Assembly: GCF_000313755.1 (NCBI RefSeq) | Contig: NZ_AMZB01000107.1 | Location: 29,176 to 93,175, forward strand | DNA: 64,000 nucleotides | DNA from: Pseudomonas nitroreducens TX1 | GTDB lineage: Bacteria; Pseudomonadota; Gammaproteobacteria; Pseudomonadales; Pseudomonadaceae | Reading direction: 5' to 3' | Shown here: piece by piece, positions 1-7,739 of the stretch | Layout of the letters: every line of letters starts with the position of its first letter | Numbering within the stretch: position 1 is the stretch's first letter | Program-made: the position numbers and the translations under genes | Notes under the pieces: generated by a model | What the model saw: only the letters and a program-made list of their open reading frames with translations | Database searches by the model: none | Told to the model about the DNA's origin: nothing

Positions 1-386
1 TGGGCAACGAGGCGGAAGTCAGCGTGCAGCGCGGCGAAGTGGACCTGCGCACACGCCAGGACGACGCCCGCGTCAGCCTCGGCGCTGGCGACAGTATCCG
101 CGTCGGCCCGCAGGGCTTCGGCGAACGCCAGCACGGCACCGAGGCCCAATCCCAGCTGGCCTGGGTGAAGGGCCGCATGGTGTTCGAGAACTGCCCGCTC
201 AGCCAGGTGCTGGCCGAGCTGCGCCGTTATTACCCCGGCTGGATCGTCACTACCAACGAGCGCCTGGAGAACCTCAGCGTCACTGGCAACTGGCGCCTGG
301 ACGACCCGCTGGGCGTGGCCCGCTCGCTGGCGCAGATCACCTCCGCCGAGCTGCACGAATACCCGAAACTGCTGATCCTCAACTGA
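1..386 (+). CDS. FecR-type anti-sigma factor, C-terminal part (HxuR-like)
   Basis: The reading frame is open from base 3, so the gene begins before the window; about 127 residues remain. It ends with a FecR periplasmic segment followed by the small C-terminal domain found in FecR proteins (VFENCPLSQVLAELRRYYPG, residues about 59-78 of the visible part), which resembles the STN fold that it contacts in a partner receptor. FecR proteins sit in the inner membrane, sense a loaded TonB-dependent receptor and release an ECF sigma factor. The gene directly downstream encodes a receptor with an N-terminal STN signalling domain, as expected for such a pair. By comparison with the P. aeruginosa order hxuI-hxuR-hxuA, this is probably HxuR with the sigma factor gene just left of the window. 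The family call is firm; the specific name is inferred from context. Confidence 0.85.
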   Translation, partial: GNEAEVSVQRGEVDLRTRQDDARVSLGAGDSIRVGPQGFGERQHGTEAQSQLAWVKGRMVFENCPLSQVLAELRRYYPGWIVTTNERLENLSVTGNWRLDDPLGVARSLAQITSAELHEYPKLLILN

Positions 387-450
387 TAGCCCGCACCCGA
401 TAAAAGTATTTTTACGCGATCCGAAAGGCTCGTTCGTTTAGTCAGAAGCC

Positions 451-469
451 AATGCAATAGATTCGCATT
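451..469 (+). promoter_or_regulatory. Fur-box-like site upstream of the heme receptor
   Basis: The 19 bases AATGCAATAGATTCGCATT resemble the Pseudomonas Fur operator AATGCGAATNATTCGCATT: the right half is exact and the left half matches at about six of nine positions. It overlaps a perfect 8-base inverted repeat with a 4-base spacer at 462-481 (TTCGCATT, TACG, AATGCGAA), so two overlapping operator registers are possible. It lies 40 bases before the receptor start, in the only gap between the anti-sigma and receptor genes. Iron repression of heme receptors by Fur is well established; binding here is inferred. Confidence 0.5.
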
Positions 470-507
470 TACGAATGCGAACAAAGACTGACTAAGAGAG
501 CCCTTCG

Positions 508-3111
508 ATGACCATTGCTTCTTCGCGTGCCCCTCTGCGCCGGCTTTCCGCCCCGGCCAGCATCTCGCTGCTCGCCCTGTCCATCGGACTCGCCAGCCTG
601 CCGGCCACTTCCGCCCTGGCAGCCGAAGCCAGCCAGACGCAGGCCGGCTACAGCTTCGACATCGCCCGTCAGCCGCTGCCCCAGGCACTGAACCAGTTCA
701 GCGCGGTGACCGGCTGGCAGGTGGGCGTTGCCGGCGACCTGGCCGATGGCGTGGTATCCCCGGGCGTCAGCGGCCGCCTGCCGGCGGAGCGCGCGCTGAA
801 GTCTCTGCTCGGCGGCACCGGCCTCACCGTACGCCAGCTCGGCCCGCGCAACGTGGTGCTGGAGCGAAACCTGTCCTCCATCGCCGAGATGCAGCCGCTC
901 ACCGTCACCGCCACCCGCCAGGCGCAGAGCGTCACCTCGGTGCCCTCCACGGTGAATGTCGTCGGCCGTGAGGAGCTGGACCGCAAGAACGTCAACAGCA
1001 TCAAGGAGCTGGTGCGCGACATGCCCGGCGTCTCCGTCGGCGGCACCGGCAACCGCGCCGGCATCACCGGCTACAACATCCGTGGCATCGACGGCGACCG
1101 CGTGCTGACGCAGGTCGATGGCGTCGAAATCCCCAACAGCTTCTTCAACGGCCCCTATGCGCAGACCGAGCGCAACTACGTCGACCCGGAGATCGTCAAG
1201 CGTGTGGAAATCCTCCGTGGCCCGGCCTCGGCCCTGTACGGCAGCAACGCCATCGGTGGCGCGGTGAGCTACTTCACCCTCGACCCGGACGACATCATCA
1301 AGGAAGGCAAGGACATCGGCGCGCGCCTGAAGACCGGCTACAGCTCCGCCGATGACAGCTGGCTGACCTCCGCCACCGTCGCCGGCCGCCTCGACACCTT
1401 CGACGGCCTGCTGCACCTGAGCCAACGCAACGGCCACGAGACCGAGTCCTACGGCAGCACCGGCGGCACCGGCCTGTCGCGCACCGAAGCCAACCCGGAA
1501 GACGTGCGCACCACCAACGTGCTGGCGAAGCTCGGCTGGAACTACGCCGAAGGCAGCCGCTTCGGCCTGGTCTACGAGAAGTACAAGGACGACGTCGACA
1601 CCGACCAGAAGAGCGCCTACGGCGGCCCGTACTTCAACGGTGCGCCGACCATCCCGCACTCCGTTCTGCCCGGCGGTATGTACCAGTGGCGCACCGGCAA
1701 CGACACCATCACCCGCGAGCGCTACGGCCTGGAACACCAGATGCTGCTGGACAGCGCGGTGGCCGATCACCTGAAGTGGACCTTCAACTACCAGATCGCC
1801 AAGACCGACCAGAGCACCGACGAGTTCTACTACCCCATCACCCGCCAGGTGCTGCGTACCCGCGAGACCCAGTACAAGGAGCGCCAGTGGGTGCTGGACC
1901 TGCAGATGGACAAGGCCTTCGCCCTGGGCGACACCGACCACCTGTTGACCTACGGCACCACCCTCAAGCGCCAGAAGGTCACCGGCTACCGCGAAGGCGA
2001 TGCCACCTGCCTGGCTGTCAGCCGTACCTGCACCACCATCGGCGGCCCGAGTTCGGTCGCTTCCGACCGACTGGCCCGCAGCAGCGATTTCCCCGATCCG
2101 ACCATCGACACCTATGCCCTCTTCGCCCAGGACGAAATCCGCTGGAACGACTGGACCTTCCTGCCCGGCCTGCGTTACGACCACACCCGCCTGAAACCGC
2201 ACATCACCGAGGAGTTCCTGCGCACGGTCGACCAGAGCGGCGAAGGCGACGTCAGCAGCGAGAGCAAGAGCTGGCACCAGCTCTCGCCCAAGCTAGGCGT
2301 AACCTACGCGTTCAACGACAACTACCTGTGGTACGGCCAGTACGCCCAGGGCTTCCGTACCCCGACCGCCAAGGCGCTGTACGGCCGCTTCGACAACCCC
2401 ACCAGCGGCTACCGCGTGGAGCCCAACCCGGACCTGGACCCGGAACGCAGCCAGAGCTACGAGACCGGCCTGCGCGGCAACTTCGAGGAAGGCTCGTTCG
2501 ACGTGGCGGTCTTCTACAACAAGTACCGCGACTTCATCAACGAAGACGCCATTACCCCCGGCTACGACGAACCGACCTTCACCAGCAACAACATCAAGCA
2601 CGCGATCATCAAGGGCGTGGAAATGAAGGGCCGTCTGGAACTGGGCGCGTTCGGCGCACCGCAGGGCCTCTACACCAAGGGATCGGTGGCCTACGCCTAC
2701 GGCCGCAACAAGGACACCAGCGAGCCGATCAACAGCGTCAACCCGCTCACCGGGGTGTTCGGCCTGGGCTACGACGAACAGGCTGGCCGCTACGGCGCCC
2801 TGCTCGACTGGACCCTGGTCAAGCGCAAGGATCGCGTGGATGACAGCCAGTTCAACGCCCCGGACGGCACCAGCAGCCAGTTCAAGACCCCGGGCTTCGG
2901 CATCCTCGACCTGACCGGCTACTACAAGCTGACCGACGAACTGACCCTCAACGCCGGCCTGTACAACCTCACCGACAAGAAGTACTGGCTGTGGGATGAC
3001 GTGCGCGGCTACGACGGCGTCGGCGAAGCCTCGGTACTGGCCCCGGCCAACCTCGACCGCCTGACCCAGCCGGGCCGCAACTTCGCGATCAATCTGGTGT
3101 GGGACATCTGA
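508..3111 (+). CDS. hxuA: TonB-dependent heme/hemoprotein receptor with STN signalling domain (HxuA-like)
   Basis: An 867-residue outer-membrane receptor that should import heme with energy from TonB. The signal peptide ends near residue 39 (SALAAEA). An STN domain covers about 47-120, the TonB box/plug region begins near 128 (PLTVTATR), the plug runs to about 260 with the hallmark LRGPASALYGSNAIGGAVSY, and the rest is beta-barrel ending in VWDI. Heme-receptor-type motifs FRTP (616-619) and NPDL (640-643) correspond to the FRAP and NPNL boxes. The histidine often found between these two boxes is not visible. The STN domain shows it also signals to the upstream anti-sigma factor. A heme oxygenase gene follows, matching the P. 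aeruginosa hxuA/hemO neighbourhood. HasR-type or other heme receptors are alternatives; the heme-uptake role is fairly sure, the exact orthology less so. Confidence 0.85.
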   Translation: MTIASSRAPLRRLSAPASISLLALSIGLASLPATSALAAEASQTQAGYSFDIARQPLPQALNQFSAVTGWQVGVAGDLADGVVSPGVSGRLPAERALKSLLGGTGLTVRQLGPRNVVLERNLSSIAEMQPLTVTATRQAQSVTSVPSTVNVVGREELDRKNVNSIKELVRDMPGVSVGGTGNRAGITGYNIRGIDGDRVLTQVDGVEIPNSFFNGPYAQTERNYVDPEIVKRVEILRGPASALYGSNAIGGAVSYFTLDPDDIIKEGKDIGARLKTGYSSADDSWLTSATVAGRLDTFDGLLHLSQRNGHETESYGSTGGTGLSRTEANPEDVRTTNVLAKLGWNYAEGSRFGLVYEKYKDDVDTDQKSAYGGPYFNGAPTIPHSVLPGGMYQWRTGNDTITRERYGLEHQMLLDSAVADHLKWTFNYQIAKTDQSTDEFYYPITRQVLRTRETQYKERQWVLDLQMDKAFALGDTDHLLTYGTTLKRQKVTGYREGDATCLAVSRTCTTIGGPSSVASDRLARSSDFPDPTIDTYALFAQDEIRWNDWTFLPGLRYDHTRLKPHITEEFLRTVDQSGEGDVSSESKSWHQLSPKLGVTYAFNDNYLWYGQYAQGFRTPTAKALYGRFDNPTSGYRVEPNPDLDPERSQSYETGLRGNFEEGSFDVAVFYNKYRDFINEDAITPGYDEPTFTSNNIKHAIIKGVEMKGRLELGAFGAPQGLYTKGSVAYAYGRNKDTSEPINSVNPLTGVFGLGYDEQAGRYGALLDWTLVKRKDRVDDSQFNAPDGTSSQFKTPGFGILDLTGYYKLTDELTLNAGLYNLTDKKYWLWDDVRGYDGVGEASVLAPANLDRLTQPGRNFAINLVWDI

Positions 3112-3133
3112 TGCACCAGCGCCCAGGTTGAGC

Positions 3134-3169
3134 GTGGGGCGGATAACGCTGACGCGTTATGCGCCCTAC
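3134..3169. repeat. Palindromic intergenic repeat between receptor and heme oxygenase genes
   Basis: Two 16-base arms (3134-3149 and 3154-3169) match at 14 of 16 positions around a TGAC loop; the core is GATAACGC/GCGTTATG. This looks like a short palindromic element scattered in Pseudomonas intergenic DNA rather than a factor-independent terminator, because no T-run follows. As RNA it could fold strongly and reduce read-through from the receptor into hemO or stabilise the upstream message. Confidence 0.6.
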
Positions 3170-3267
3170 AAAAGCTGCCCCACACAGTGAACAAACCGAC
3201 AATCTTTACGCTTTCCCAACGCTGATTCGTCTCGTCTACAAAGCCGTGTAATTTCAAGGAATTGGAC

Positions 3268-3867
3268 ATGACCACCGTGGAACTTCCCGCCCTGCGCTCG
3301 CAGCGCCTGAACGCGCTGACCCATGCTCCCCACGAGCGGCTCGACCGCGCCGTCAAAGCCCGCGAGCCCTTCTCCAGCCGCGAGCGTTTCGCCCGCTTCG
3401 TGGTCGCCCAGTACCTGTTCCAGTCCGAGCTGCAGGCCCTGTACCAGGATGCTGAGCTGGGCAAGGTCTTCCCCGACCTGCCACAACGCTGCCGCGCCGA
3501 ACAGGCCCGCCTGGACCTGGCCGACCTCGATACCGAAGTCCCCGGCCCGGTCGTCGGCGCCATCAGCAACCCGACCCGGGCCCACGCCCTGGGCTGGTTG
3601 TTCGTCTCCGAAGGCTCCAAGCTCGGCGCGGCCTTCCTGATCAAGCGCGTCGCCGCGCTGGGCCTGGACGAGAACACCGGCGCGCGCCACCTGGGCGAGC
3701 CCGAAGGCGGCCGTGCCGAAGGCTGGAAGCGCTTCACCCGCACCCTCGATGGCCTGGAGCTGAGCGAGGCCGAAGAGCGCGAAGCTGAAGCCGGTGCCGT
3801 GGCCGCCTTCGAGCGCTTCTCCCAACTGCTGCAACACAGCTACGACAGTGCTCCCGCCACCGTCTGA
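3268..3867 (+). CDS. hemO: Heme oxygenase (HemO/PigA family)
   Basis: A 199-residue cytoplasmic heme oxygenase that opens the heme ring to biliverdin, CO and iron. The N-terminal helix carries the proximal histidine context THAPHERL (His22 in this numbering), and the distal helix reads LGWLFVSEGSKLGAAFL, close to P. aeruginosa HemO, which is of nearly the same size. GARHLGEPEGGRA further matches the family. The ATG at 3268 is preceded by AAGGA at 3256-3260 with a 7-base spacing; an in-frame TTG at 3262 would be too close to that site. The gene lies about 150 bases after the receptor and probably shares its iron control. Whether it makes the beta/delta biliverdin isomers of the P. aeruginosa enzyme cannot be read from sequence by eye. 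Confidence 0.93.
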   Translation: MTTVELPALRSQRLNALTHAPHERLDRAVKAREPFSSRERFARFVVAQYLFQSELQALYQDAELGKVFPDLPQRCRAEQARLDLADLDTEVPGPVVGAISNPTRAHALGWLFVSEGSKLGAAFLIKRVAALGLDENTGARHLGEPEGGRAEGWKRFTRTLDGLELSEAEEREAEAGAVAAFERFSQLLQHSYDSAPATV

Positions 3868-4297
3868 CGCCCTGGAGCGCGCGCCGGCTGATGCGGCGCG
3901 CGCCAATGCCTTCGGTCCGGCCCGCTCACGGCTGGCTCGACTGGCATTTGCGTTGCTGGCGTACACCAGCCTCGGCGTGGGCATGCTGGGATTGGTGGTG
4001 CCAGGCTTGCCGACCACCGAGTTCGTCCTGCTTGCCGCCTGGGCCGCGTCGAAGAGTTCGCCGCGGCTGTCCGCCTGGCTGGAGAACCACCGGCTGTTCG
4101 GCCCGATCCTGCACAACTGGCGCAACGGCCGCGCCGTCGCCCGCCGCGCCAAGATCAGCGCCAGCCTGGCGATGCTCGCGGCGCTTGCGCTCATGCTGAT
4201 CACCCTGCCCCACGGTCTCTGGCTGTACGCGGTGATCCTCGGCATGGCGGTTGGCAATCTGTGGATCTGGTCGCGCCCCGACACGCCCAGGGCGTAG
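3848..4297 (+). CDS. DUF454 (YbaN-type) inner-membrane protein
   Basis: About 149 residues. It carries the DUF454 signature around GVGMLGLVVPGLPTTEFVLL, then a basic segment WLENHRLFGPILHNWRNGRA and two hydrophobic helices near the C-terminus, so it is a small inner-membrane protein of unknown function. The start is uncertain. A GTG at 3848 overlaps the end of hemO by 20 bases, while an ATG at 3794 gives a longer product whose first residues look like hemO read out of frame. A DUF454-type gene next to heme oxygenase recalls the gene beside hemO in P. aeruginosa, suggesting co-transcription with heme utilisation genes. No role in heme handling is demonstrated for the family. Confidence 0.75.
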   Translation: MLPPPSDALERAPADAARANAFGPARSRLARLAFALLAYTSLGVGMLGLVVPGLPTTEFVLLAAWAASKSSPRLSAWLENHRLFGPILHNWRNGRAVARRAKISASLAMLAALALMLITLPHGLWLYAVILGMAVGNLWIWSRPDTPRA

Positions 4298-4354
4298 TCA
4301 GGGCGCCAGGCCGGATTTATGCTGGAGGTCCGATCCGTACAGCCGCCACGAGCC

Positions 4355-4723
4355 ATGAACCAGCCCACCAGCAAAGTCGACGCCGTCCTCGCCGAAGCCC
4401 AGCGCCGCCGCGAAAGCAGCTACCGCGAAAAAGCCCTGAAGATGTACCCCTGGATCTGCGGTCGCTGCGGCCGTGAATTCAGCGGCGTGCGCCTGCGCGA
4501 ACTGACCGTGCATCACCGCGACCACAACCACGACAACAACCCCGAGGATGGCTCCAATTGGGAGCTGCTGTGCCTCTATTGCCACGACAACGAGCACCAG
4601 CGGCAGGTGGACCTGCACTACCAGAACAGCAACGACGCCGGCGCCAAGGGGCCGAAGGTCACCCACAAGGGGCTGGCCGGGCTGGCGGACCTGCTGAAGA
4701 AGAAGGACGACGGCGAGTCCTGA
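4355..4723 (+). CDS. yajD: YajD-type HNH nuclease family protein
   Basis: A 122-residue protein with a zinc-finger-like pair WICGRCGREF and the HNH core LTVHHRDHNHDNNPEDGSNW followed by LLCLYCHDNEH. The two CxxC pairs hold structural zinc and the His/Asn residues would form the beta-beta-alpha metal active site. Length and motif order agree with E. coli YajD, whose biological substrate is unknown. I chose ATG 4355 over the upstream in-frame ATG 4319 because the similarity to YajD begins there and the intervening residues look non-coding. It stands alone after the DUF454 gene and is followed by repeat elements. Confidence 0.9.
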   Translation: MNQPTSKVDAVLAEAQRRRESSYREKALKMYPWICGRCGREFSGVRLRELTVHHRDHNHDNNPEDGSNWELLCLYCHDNEHQRQVDLHYQNSNDAGAKGPKVTHKGLAGLADLLKKKDDGES

Positions 4724-4740
4724 GAAAACCGCCCAGCCCC

Positions 4741-4876
4741 GTAGGAGCGGATCTTATCCGCGAAGAGCTTCGCTTACTGCCGGAACATCCGGCGTGCCAG
4801 GTCAGGATTCGCGGACAAGGTCCGCTCCTACAGTCGAGGCTCGGCACCCTCCTGTAGGAGCGAACTTGCTCGCGAA
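4741..4876. repeat. Cluster of three Pseudomonas REP-like elements
   Basis: Three related copies of GTAGGAGCGGA...TCCGCGAA lie in the space between two convergent genes: 4741-4764 (forward), 4808-4831 (reverse) and 4854-4876 (forward, with GAACTTGCTCGCGAA). Each is itself a short hairpin, and opposite copies can pair with one another. Such elements are common in Pseudomonas genomes and are mobilised in trans by RAYT transposases in related species; no RAYT gene is in this window. Confidence 0.8.
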
Positions 4877-4931
4877 CCCAGCACCGTCGGGAGGCCATTC
4901 GCAAGCACCCTCGCTCCCGCAACAGCTTCCA

Positions 4932-5927
4932 CTACTTGAGGCCGGCAACGATCTCCAGCGAGCGCAGGCGCAGTTCGTGGTCGTAGATGTCGCTGGTGAA
5001 GATGATTTCGTCCACGCCGGTCTGCTCCAGCAGAATCTCCAGGCGGCTACGCACCTTCTCCGGCCCGCCGATCACCGCCAGGCCGAAGAAATTGCCCACC
5101 GCGTCCTGCTCGTGGGGCAGCCACAGGCCGGCCATGCTTTTCACCGGCGGCTTCTGCTTCAGGCTGTCGCCACGGATCAGCGCCAGTACCCGCTGGAAGG
5201 CCGTGGTCGCCAGGTATTCGGCTTCCTCGTCGGTCGGCGCGGCCACCAGCGGTACGCCGATCATGGCATAGGGCTTGTCGAGCACCGCCGAGGGCTGGAA
5301 GTTCTCGCGGTAAATGCGCAGCGCGTCATGCAGGTAGCGCGGCGCGAAGTGCGAAGCGAAGGCATAGGGCAGGCCTTTCTGCGCGGCCAGATGGGCGCTG
5401 AACAGGCTGGAGCCCAGCAGCCAGATCGGCACGTGGGTGCCCTCCCCCGGAATCGCCAGCAGTGACTGCTGGGAGCGGCGCGGGCCGAGGAGCATTTCCA
5501 GTTCGGCAACCTGCTCGGGGAAGTCCGCGCCATCGCCCAGGCGATCGCGGCGCAGCGCGCGCATGGTCGCCTGGTCGGCACCGGGCGCTCGGCCCAGCCC
5601 CAGGTCGATACGACCGGGATAGAGGGTCTCCAGGGTGCCGAAATTCTCCGCCACCACCAGCGGCGGGTGGTTGGGCAGCATCACCCCGCCTGAGCCGACG
5701 CGGATGCGCTCGGTCTTGCCGGCAATGTGGCCAATCAGCACCGCAGTGGCCGAACTGGCGATGCCGTCCATGTTGTGGTGCTCCGCCAGCCAGTAGCGGG
5801 TAAAGCCCAGGCGCTCGACGTGACGGGCAACCTCGACGGCATTGTGCAGCGCCTCGGCAGCGGTGCCCTGGTCACGCACGGGCACCAGGTCGAGCATGGA
5901 GAAGGCAATATCTGACAGGGACTTCAT
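4932..5927 (-). CDS. Luciferase-like flavin-dependent monooxygenase, YhbW-like
   Basis: A 331-residue LLM-family protein, a TIM-barrel enzyme using reduced FMN or F420-like flavin chemistry. Visible family stretches are [54 protein letters not shown] and [16 protein letters not shown], matching E. coli YhbW throughout and at the same length. The start MKSLSDIAF at 5927 has GGAG five bases upstream; the open frame continues upstream to 6092 but that part shows no family similarity. The substrate is unknown. It is monocistronic, convergent with yajD. Confidence 0.9.
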   Translation of the reverse strand: MKSLSDIAFSMLDLVPVRDQGTAAEALHNAVEVARHVERLGFTRYWLAEHHNMDGIASSATAVLIGHIAGKTERIRVGSGGVMLPNHPPLVVAENFGTLETLYPGRIDLGLGRAPGADQATMRALRRDRLGDGADFPEQVAELEMLLGPRRSQQSLLAIPGEGTHVPIWLLGSSLFSAHLAAQKGLPYAFASHFAPRYLHDALRIYRENFQPSAVLDKPYAMIGVPLVAAPTDEEAEYLATTAFQRVLALIRGDSLKQKPPVKSMAGLWLPHEQDAVGNFFGLAVIGGPEKVRSRLEILLEQTGVDEIIFTSDIYDHELRLRSLEIVAGLK

Positions 5928-6270
5928 AAACACTCCGATTCGGGTCACGCGGACGCCTGCGAGCAACGCCGCGGACATGACTTTGACCGTGACTCTATCG
6001 ACGCACCCGGCGCCTGGCCACTTGTCGGGATTGATAGTGCTCATGCCGGCGAGTGATACAGCAGTGACAGCGCATTGCCATGGAGCGTTCACGGGATGGT
6101 CACCACCCTGTCATGCCGGGCAGCCAGAATGCACTTGCGCTGAAGGACCAGCGCCCCATCTCTACGGGAATCCGCCGATCATCCTCCCCGGGCAACGGCG
6201 AGATCCTGTGGCCTACGAAGCAAAAAGCCCGCATCCGCCCGGGCTTTTTGCTTTGTCATCGCCGGAGGCT
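5928..6270. other. Intergenic region with a bidirectional terminator
   Basis: No gene seen. The right end holds a strong hairpin, 6218-6231 and 6240-6253 (AAGCAAAAAGCCCG / CGGGCTTTTTGCTT, loop of 8), flanked by A and T runs, which terminates the phosphatase gene to its right on the minus strand. The remaining 290 bases should contain the promoter of the YhbW-like gene; I see no clear operator. Confidence 0.75.
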
Positions 6271-6684
6271 TCAGTCGCGGTTCTTCACCATTTCGAAGAG
6301 CTTCAGGCGATCACTGATTTCCTGCAGGGTGTGGCGGAACGGGTCGTGCTGTTCGCTATGGGCCGGGTCGCTGAAGTTCCACACGATCACCTTGCTGGAA
6401 CTTGGCAGCTCGTCGCCCTCGTCGGTGGACTTGTCGCACAAGTCGATCAGGTAATCGAAGTGCTGGCCACGGAATTCATCTATCGACTTGCTGCGCAGGC
6501 CTTCGGCGGAGATACCTGCGTGCTCCAGCACATTGCGCGCACGCGGGTCGATGGCGGTCTGGTGGATGCCCGCGCTGAAGGCTTCGAAGTGCTCGCCATC
6601 GGTATGCCGCAACAGCGCCTCGGCCATCGGCGAGCGGGCATCGTTGGCGACGCAGACGAACAGGACTCGGCGTTTCTCGGTCAT
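6271..6684 (-). CDS. Low-molecular-weight phosphatase / ArsC-like protein
   Basis: A 137-residue protein of the LMW protein-tyrosine phosphatase fold. The phosphate-binding loop CX5R is CVANDARS (Cys11, Arg17), close to the CVANSARS of thioredoxin-coupled arsenate reductases. Arsenate reductases of this type use two more cysteines; here Cys83 is present (DLCDKS) but the usual following CP cysteine is replaced (DELP at 91-94). An Asp-Pro pair (SDPA, 106-107) supplies the probable general acid. It may therefore be a phosphatase or an arsenate reductase with another reductant. No ars genes flank it, arguing against a dedicated resistance operon. Terminator follows at 6218-6253. Confidence 0.8.
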   Translation of the reverse strand: MTEKRRVLFVCVANDARSPMAEALLRHTDGEHFEAFSAGIHQTAIDPRARNVLEHAGISAEGLRSKSIDEFRGQHFDYLIDLCDKSTDEGDELPSSSKVIVWNFSDPAHSEQHDPFRHTLQEISDRLKLFEMVKNRD

Positions 6685-6763
6685 TGTTACCTCGGCACGG
6701 GGTCGGCTATGCGCCCCTTATACGTCAGGTTTTATGACAGGGCCGTGTCAGCACCATGAAGGC

Positions 6764-7255
6764 TCACAACACGATGTAGTCGCTGCGCTGCACGATGCCG
6801 CGGCTCTCGCCCTCCACGAGGTGTACGTAGCGCCCGCCGACCTGGTCGATGGCGATGCAGTCGTCGACGTCGATCACCGCGTCGGTATGCGCCTTGTCCC
6901 AGCTGCGCGGCATGCGCCGCTTGGCGCGCACCTTGGCGTCAGCCGCGTCGCGCGCAGCCACCAGCACGTACTGGTGCGCCTCGCCGAAACTCCCCAGTTC
7001 GTAGCCACCCAGGTTTACGAAGAACAATCGCAGTTCGCCCGGCGCCGGCATCGCCGCGCTGAACTCGACGCGGTACGCCTCGACGCCGTCCACCTCCAGC
7101 CAGGAGTCGATATGCAGGCCATCCGGGCTGCCGAACCAGGCCTCGCGCAATTGCGGATAGGTGGATTTCAGGTTGTCGCCAATGACGAAGGCCACGTCAT
7201 GGACTTCGATCCGCGCGCGCGGATGGCGTCCCCCCAGCATGACTACGAACAGCAT
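6764..7255 (-). CDS. DUF1543 domain protein
   Basis: About 163 residues. The start MLFVVMLGGRHPRARIEVHD at 7255 follows an AAGGGG ribosome site; the open frame extends up to 7429 but lacks similarity there. DUF1543 proteins share the opening LGG...R...E.HD.-F and a middle stretch like YELGSFGEAHQYVLV, as seen here, and a basic helix AKVRAKRRMP. Function is unknown in the family; no signal peptide or membrane helix is seen, so a cytoplasmic location is likely. It sits alone between genes of unrelated type. Confidence 0.75.
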   Translation of the reverse strand: MLFVVMLGGRHPRARIEVHDVAFVIGDNLKSTYPQLREAWFGSPDGLHIDSWLEVDGVEAYRVEFSAAMPAPGELRLFFVNLGGYELGSFGEAHQYVLVAARDAADAKVRAKRRMPRSWDKAHTDAVIDVDDCIAIDQVGGRYVHLVEGESRGIVQRSDYIVL

Positions 7256-7441
7256 TTCAGCCCCTTCCCAGGTTTCAGACTGGCTCTGACATATCCACCC
7301 TGGGGCAGGTTCAATCCAATGGCAGATAAATGGCCAAGCGCCAGCGAGACCGGCTGGCGTTGTAGCGCCGGGCGACGCCTGCACTAAGCTGAGAATGTCC
7401 GCAGGGCCCCGCGCCATGCATGCATTCATCCGGGAGACGCC

Positions 7442-7738
7442 ATGAAATCGCTACTGATCGCCACGCTGTCGCTGATCGTCGTGCAGCCCGTCTTTGCCGC
7501 CATCCCCATGCTCAATTACGACTGCCCGATGAACATCCAGGTCCACTCCGACGAGGGAGGACCGGTCTACATCAATGGCCAGGAAGCCAGGCTCAAGGTG
7601 GTCAACGACAACTACTACGAAGCCAAGGGCTCGGGGGTGACGATATCCATCAGCATCAACCCCGATGGCACAGCCTCGGTTTCCTACACCGGCAAGAAGG
7701 GCGCCAACGGTATCTGTCAGCCTGCCGAGGGCGACTGA
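7442..7738 (+). CDS. Small secreted protein of unknown function
   Basis: A 98-residue product with a convincing signal peptide (MKSLLIATLSLIVVQPVFAA, cleavage near residue 20) and a short beta-rich mature part of about 78 residues containing two cysteines (Cys in NYDCPMN and GICQPAEGD) that could form a disulfide in the periplasm. An RBS-like GGGAGA lies just before the ATG. I do not recognise the family. It ends one base before the stop of the convergent DUF1615 gene, so the two genes are packed tail to tail with no room for a terminator. Confidence 0.7.
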   Translation: MKSLLIATLSLIVVQPVFAAIPMLNYDCPMNIQVHSDEGGPVYINGQEARLKVVNDNYYEAKGSGVTISISINPDGTASVSYTGKKGANGICQPAEGD

Positions 7739-7739
7739 T

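Noticed and set aside
469..2277. A 602-codon open frame antisense to the heme receptor gene
   Set aside because: Composition (strings of Val, Ala, Gly, Gln) is that of a shadow frame in GC-rich DNA; the plus-strand receptor accounts for the region fully.
4741..4876. Spaced repeats considered as a CRISPR array
   Set aside because: Only three copies, one inverted, unequal spacing and no cas genes; they fit REP elements.
6218..6253. Hairpin considered as a riboswitch or regulatory RNA for the YhbW-like gene
   Set aside because: It is a simple terminator stem with A and T flanks placed beyond the phosphatase stop codon.
4794..6759. Plus-strand frames opposite the YhbW-like and phosphatase genes
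   Set aside because: Low-complexity His/Gln/Arg-rich translation typical of shadows; minus-strand products are recognisable enzymes.
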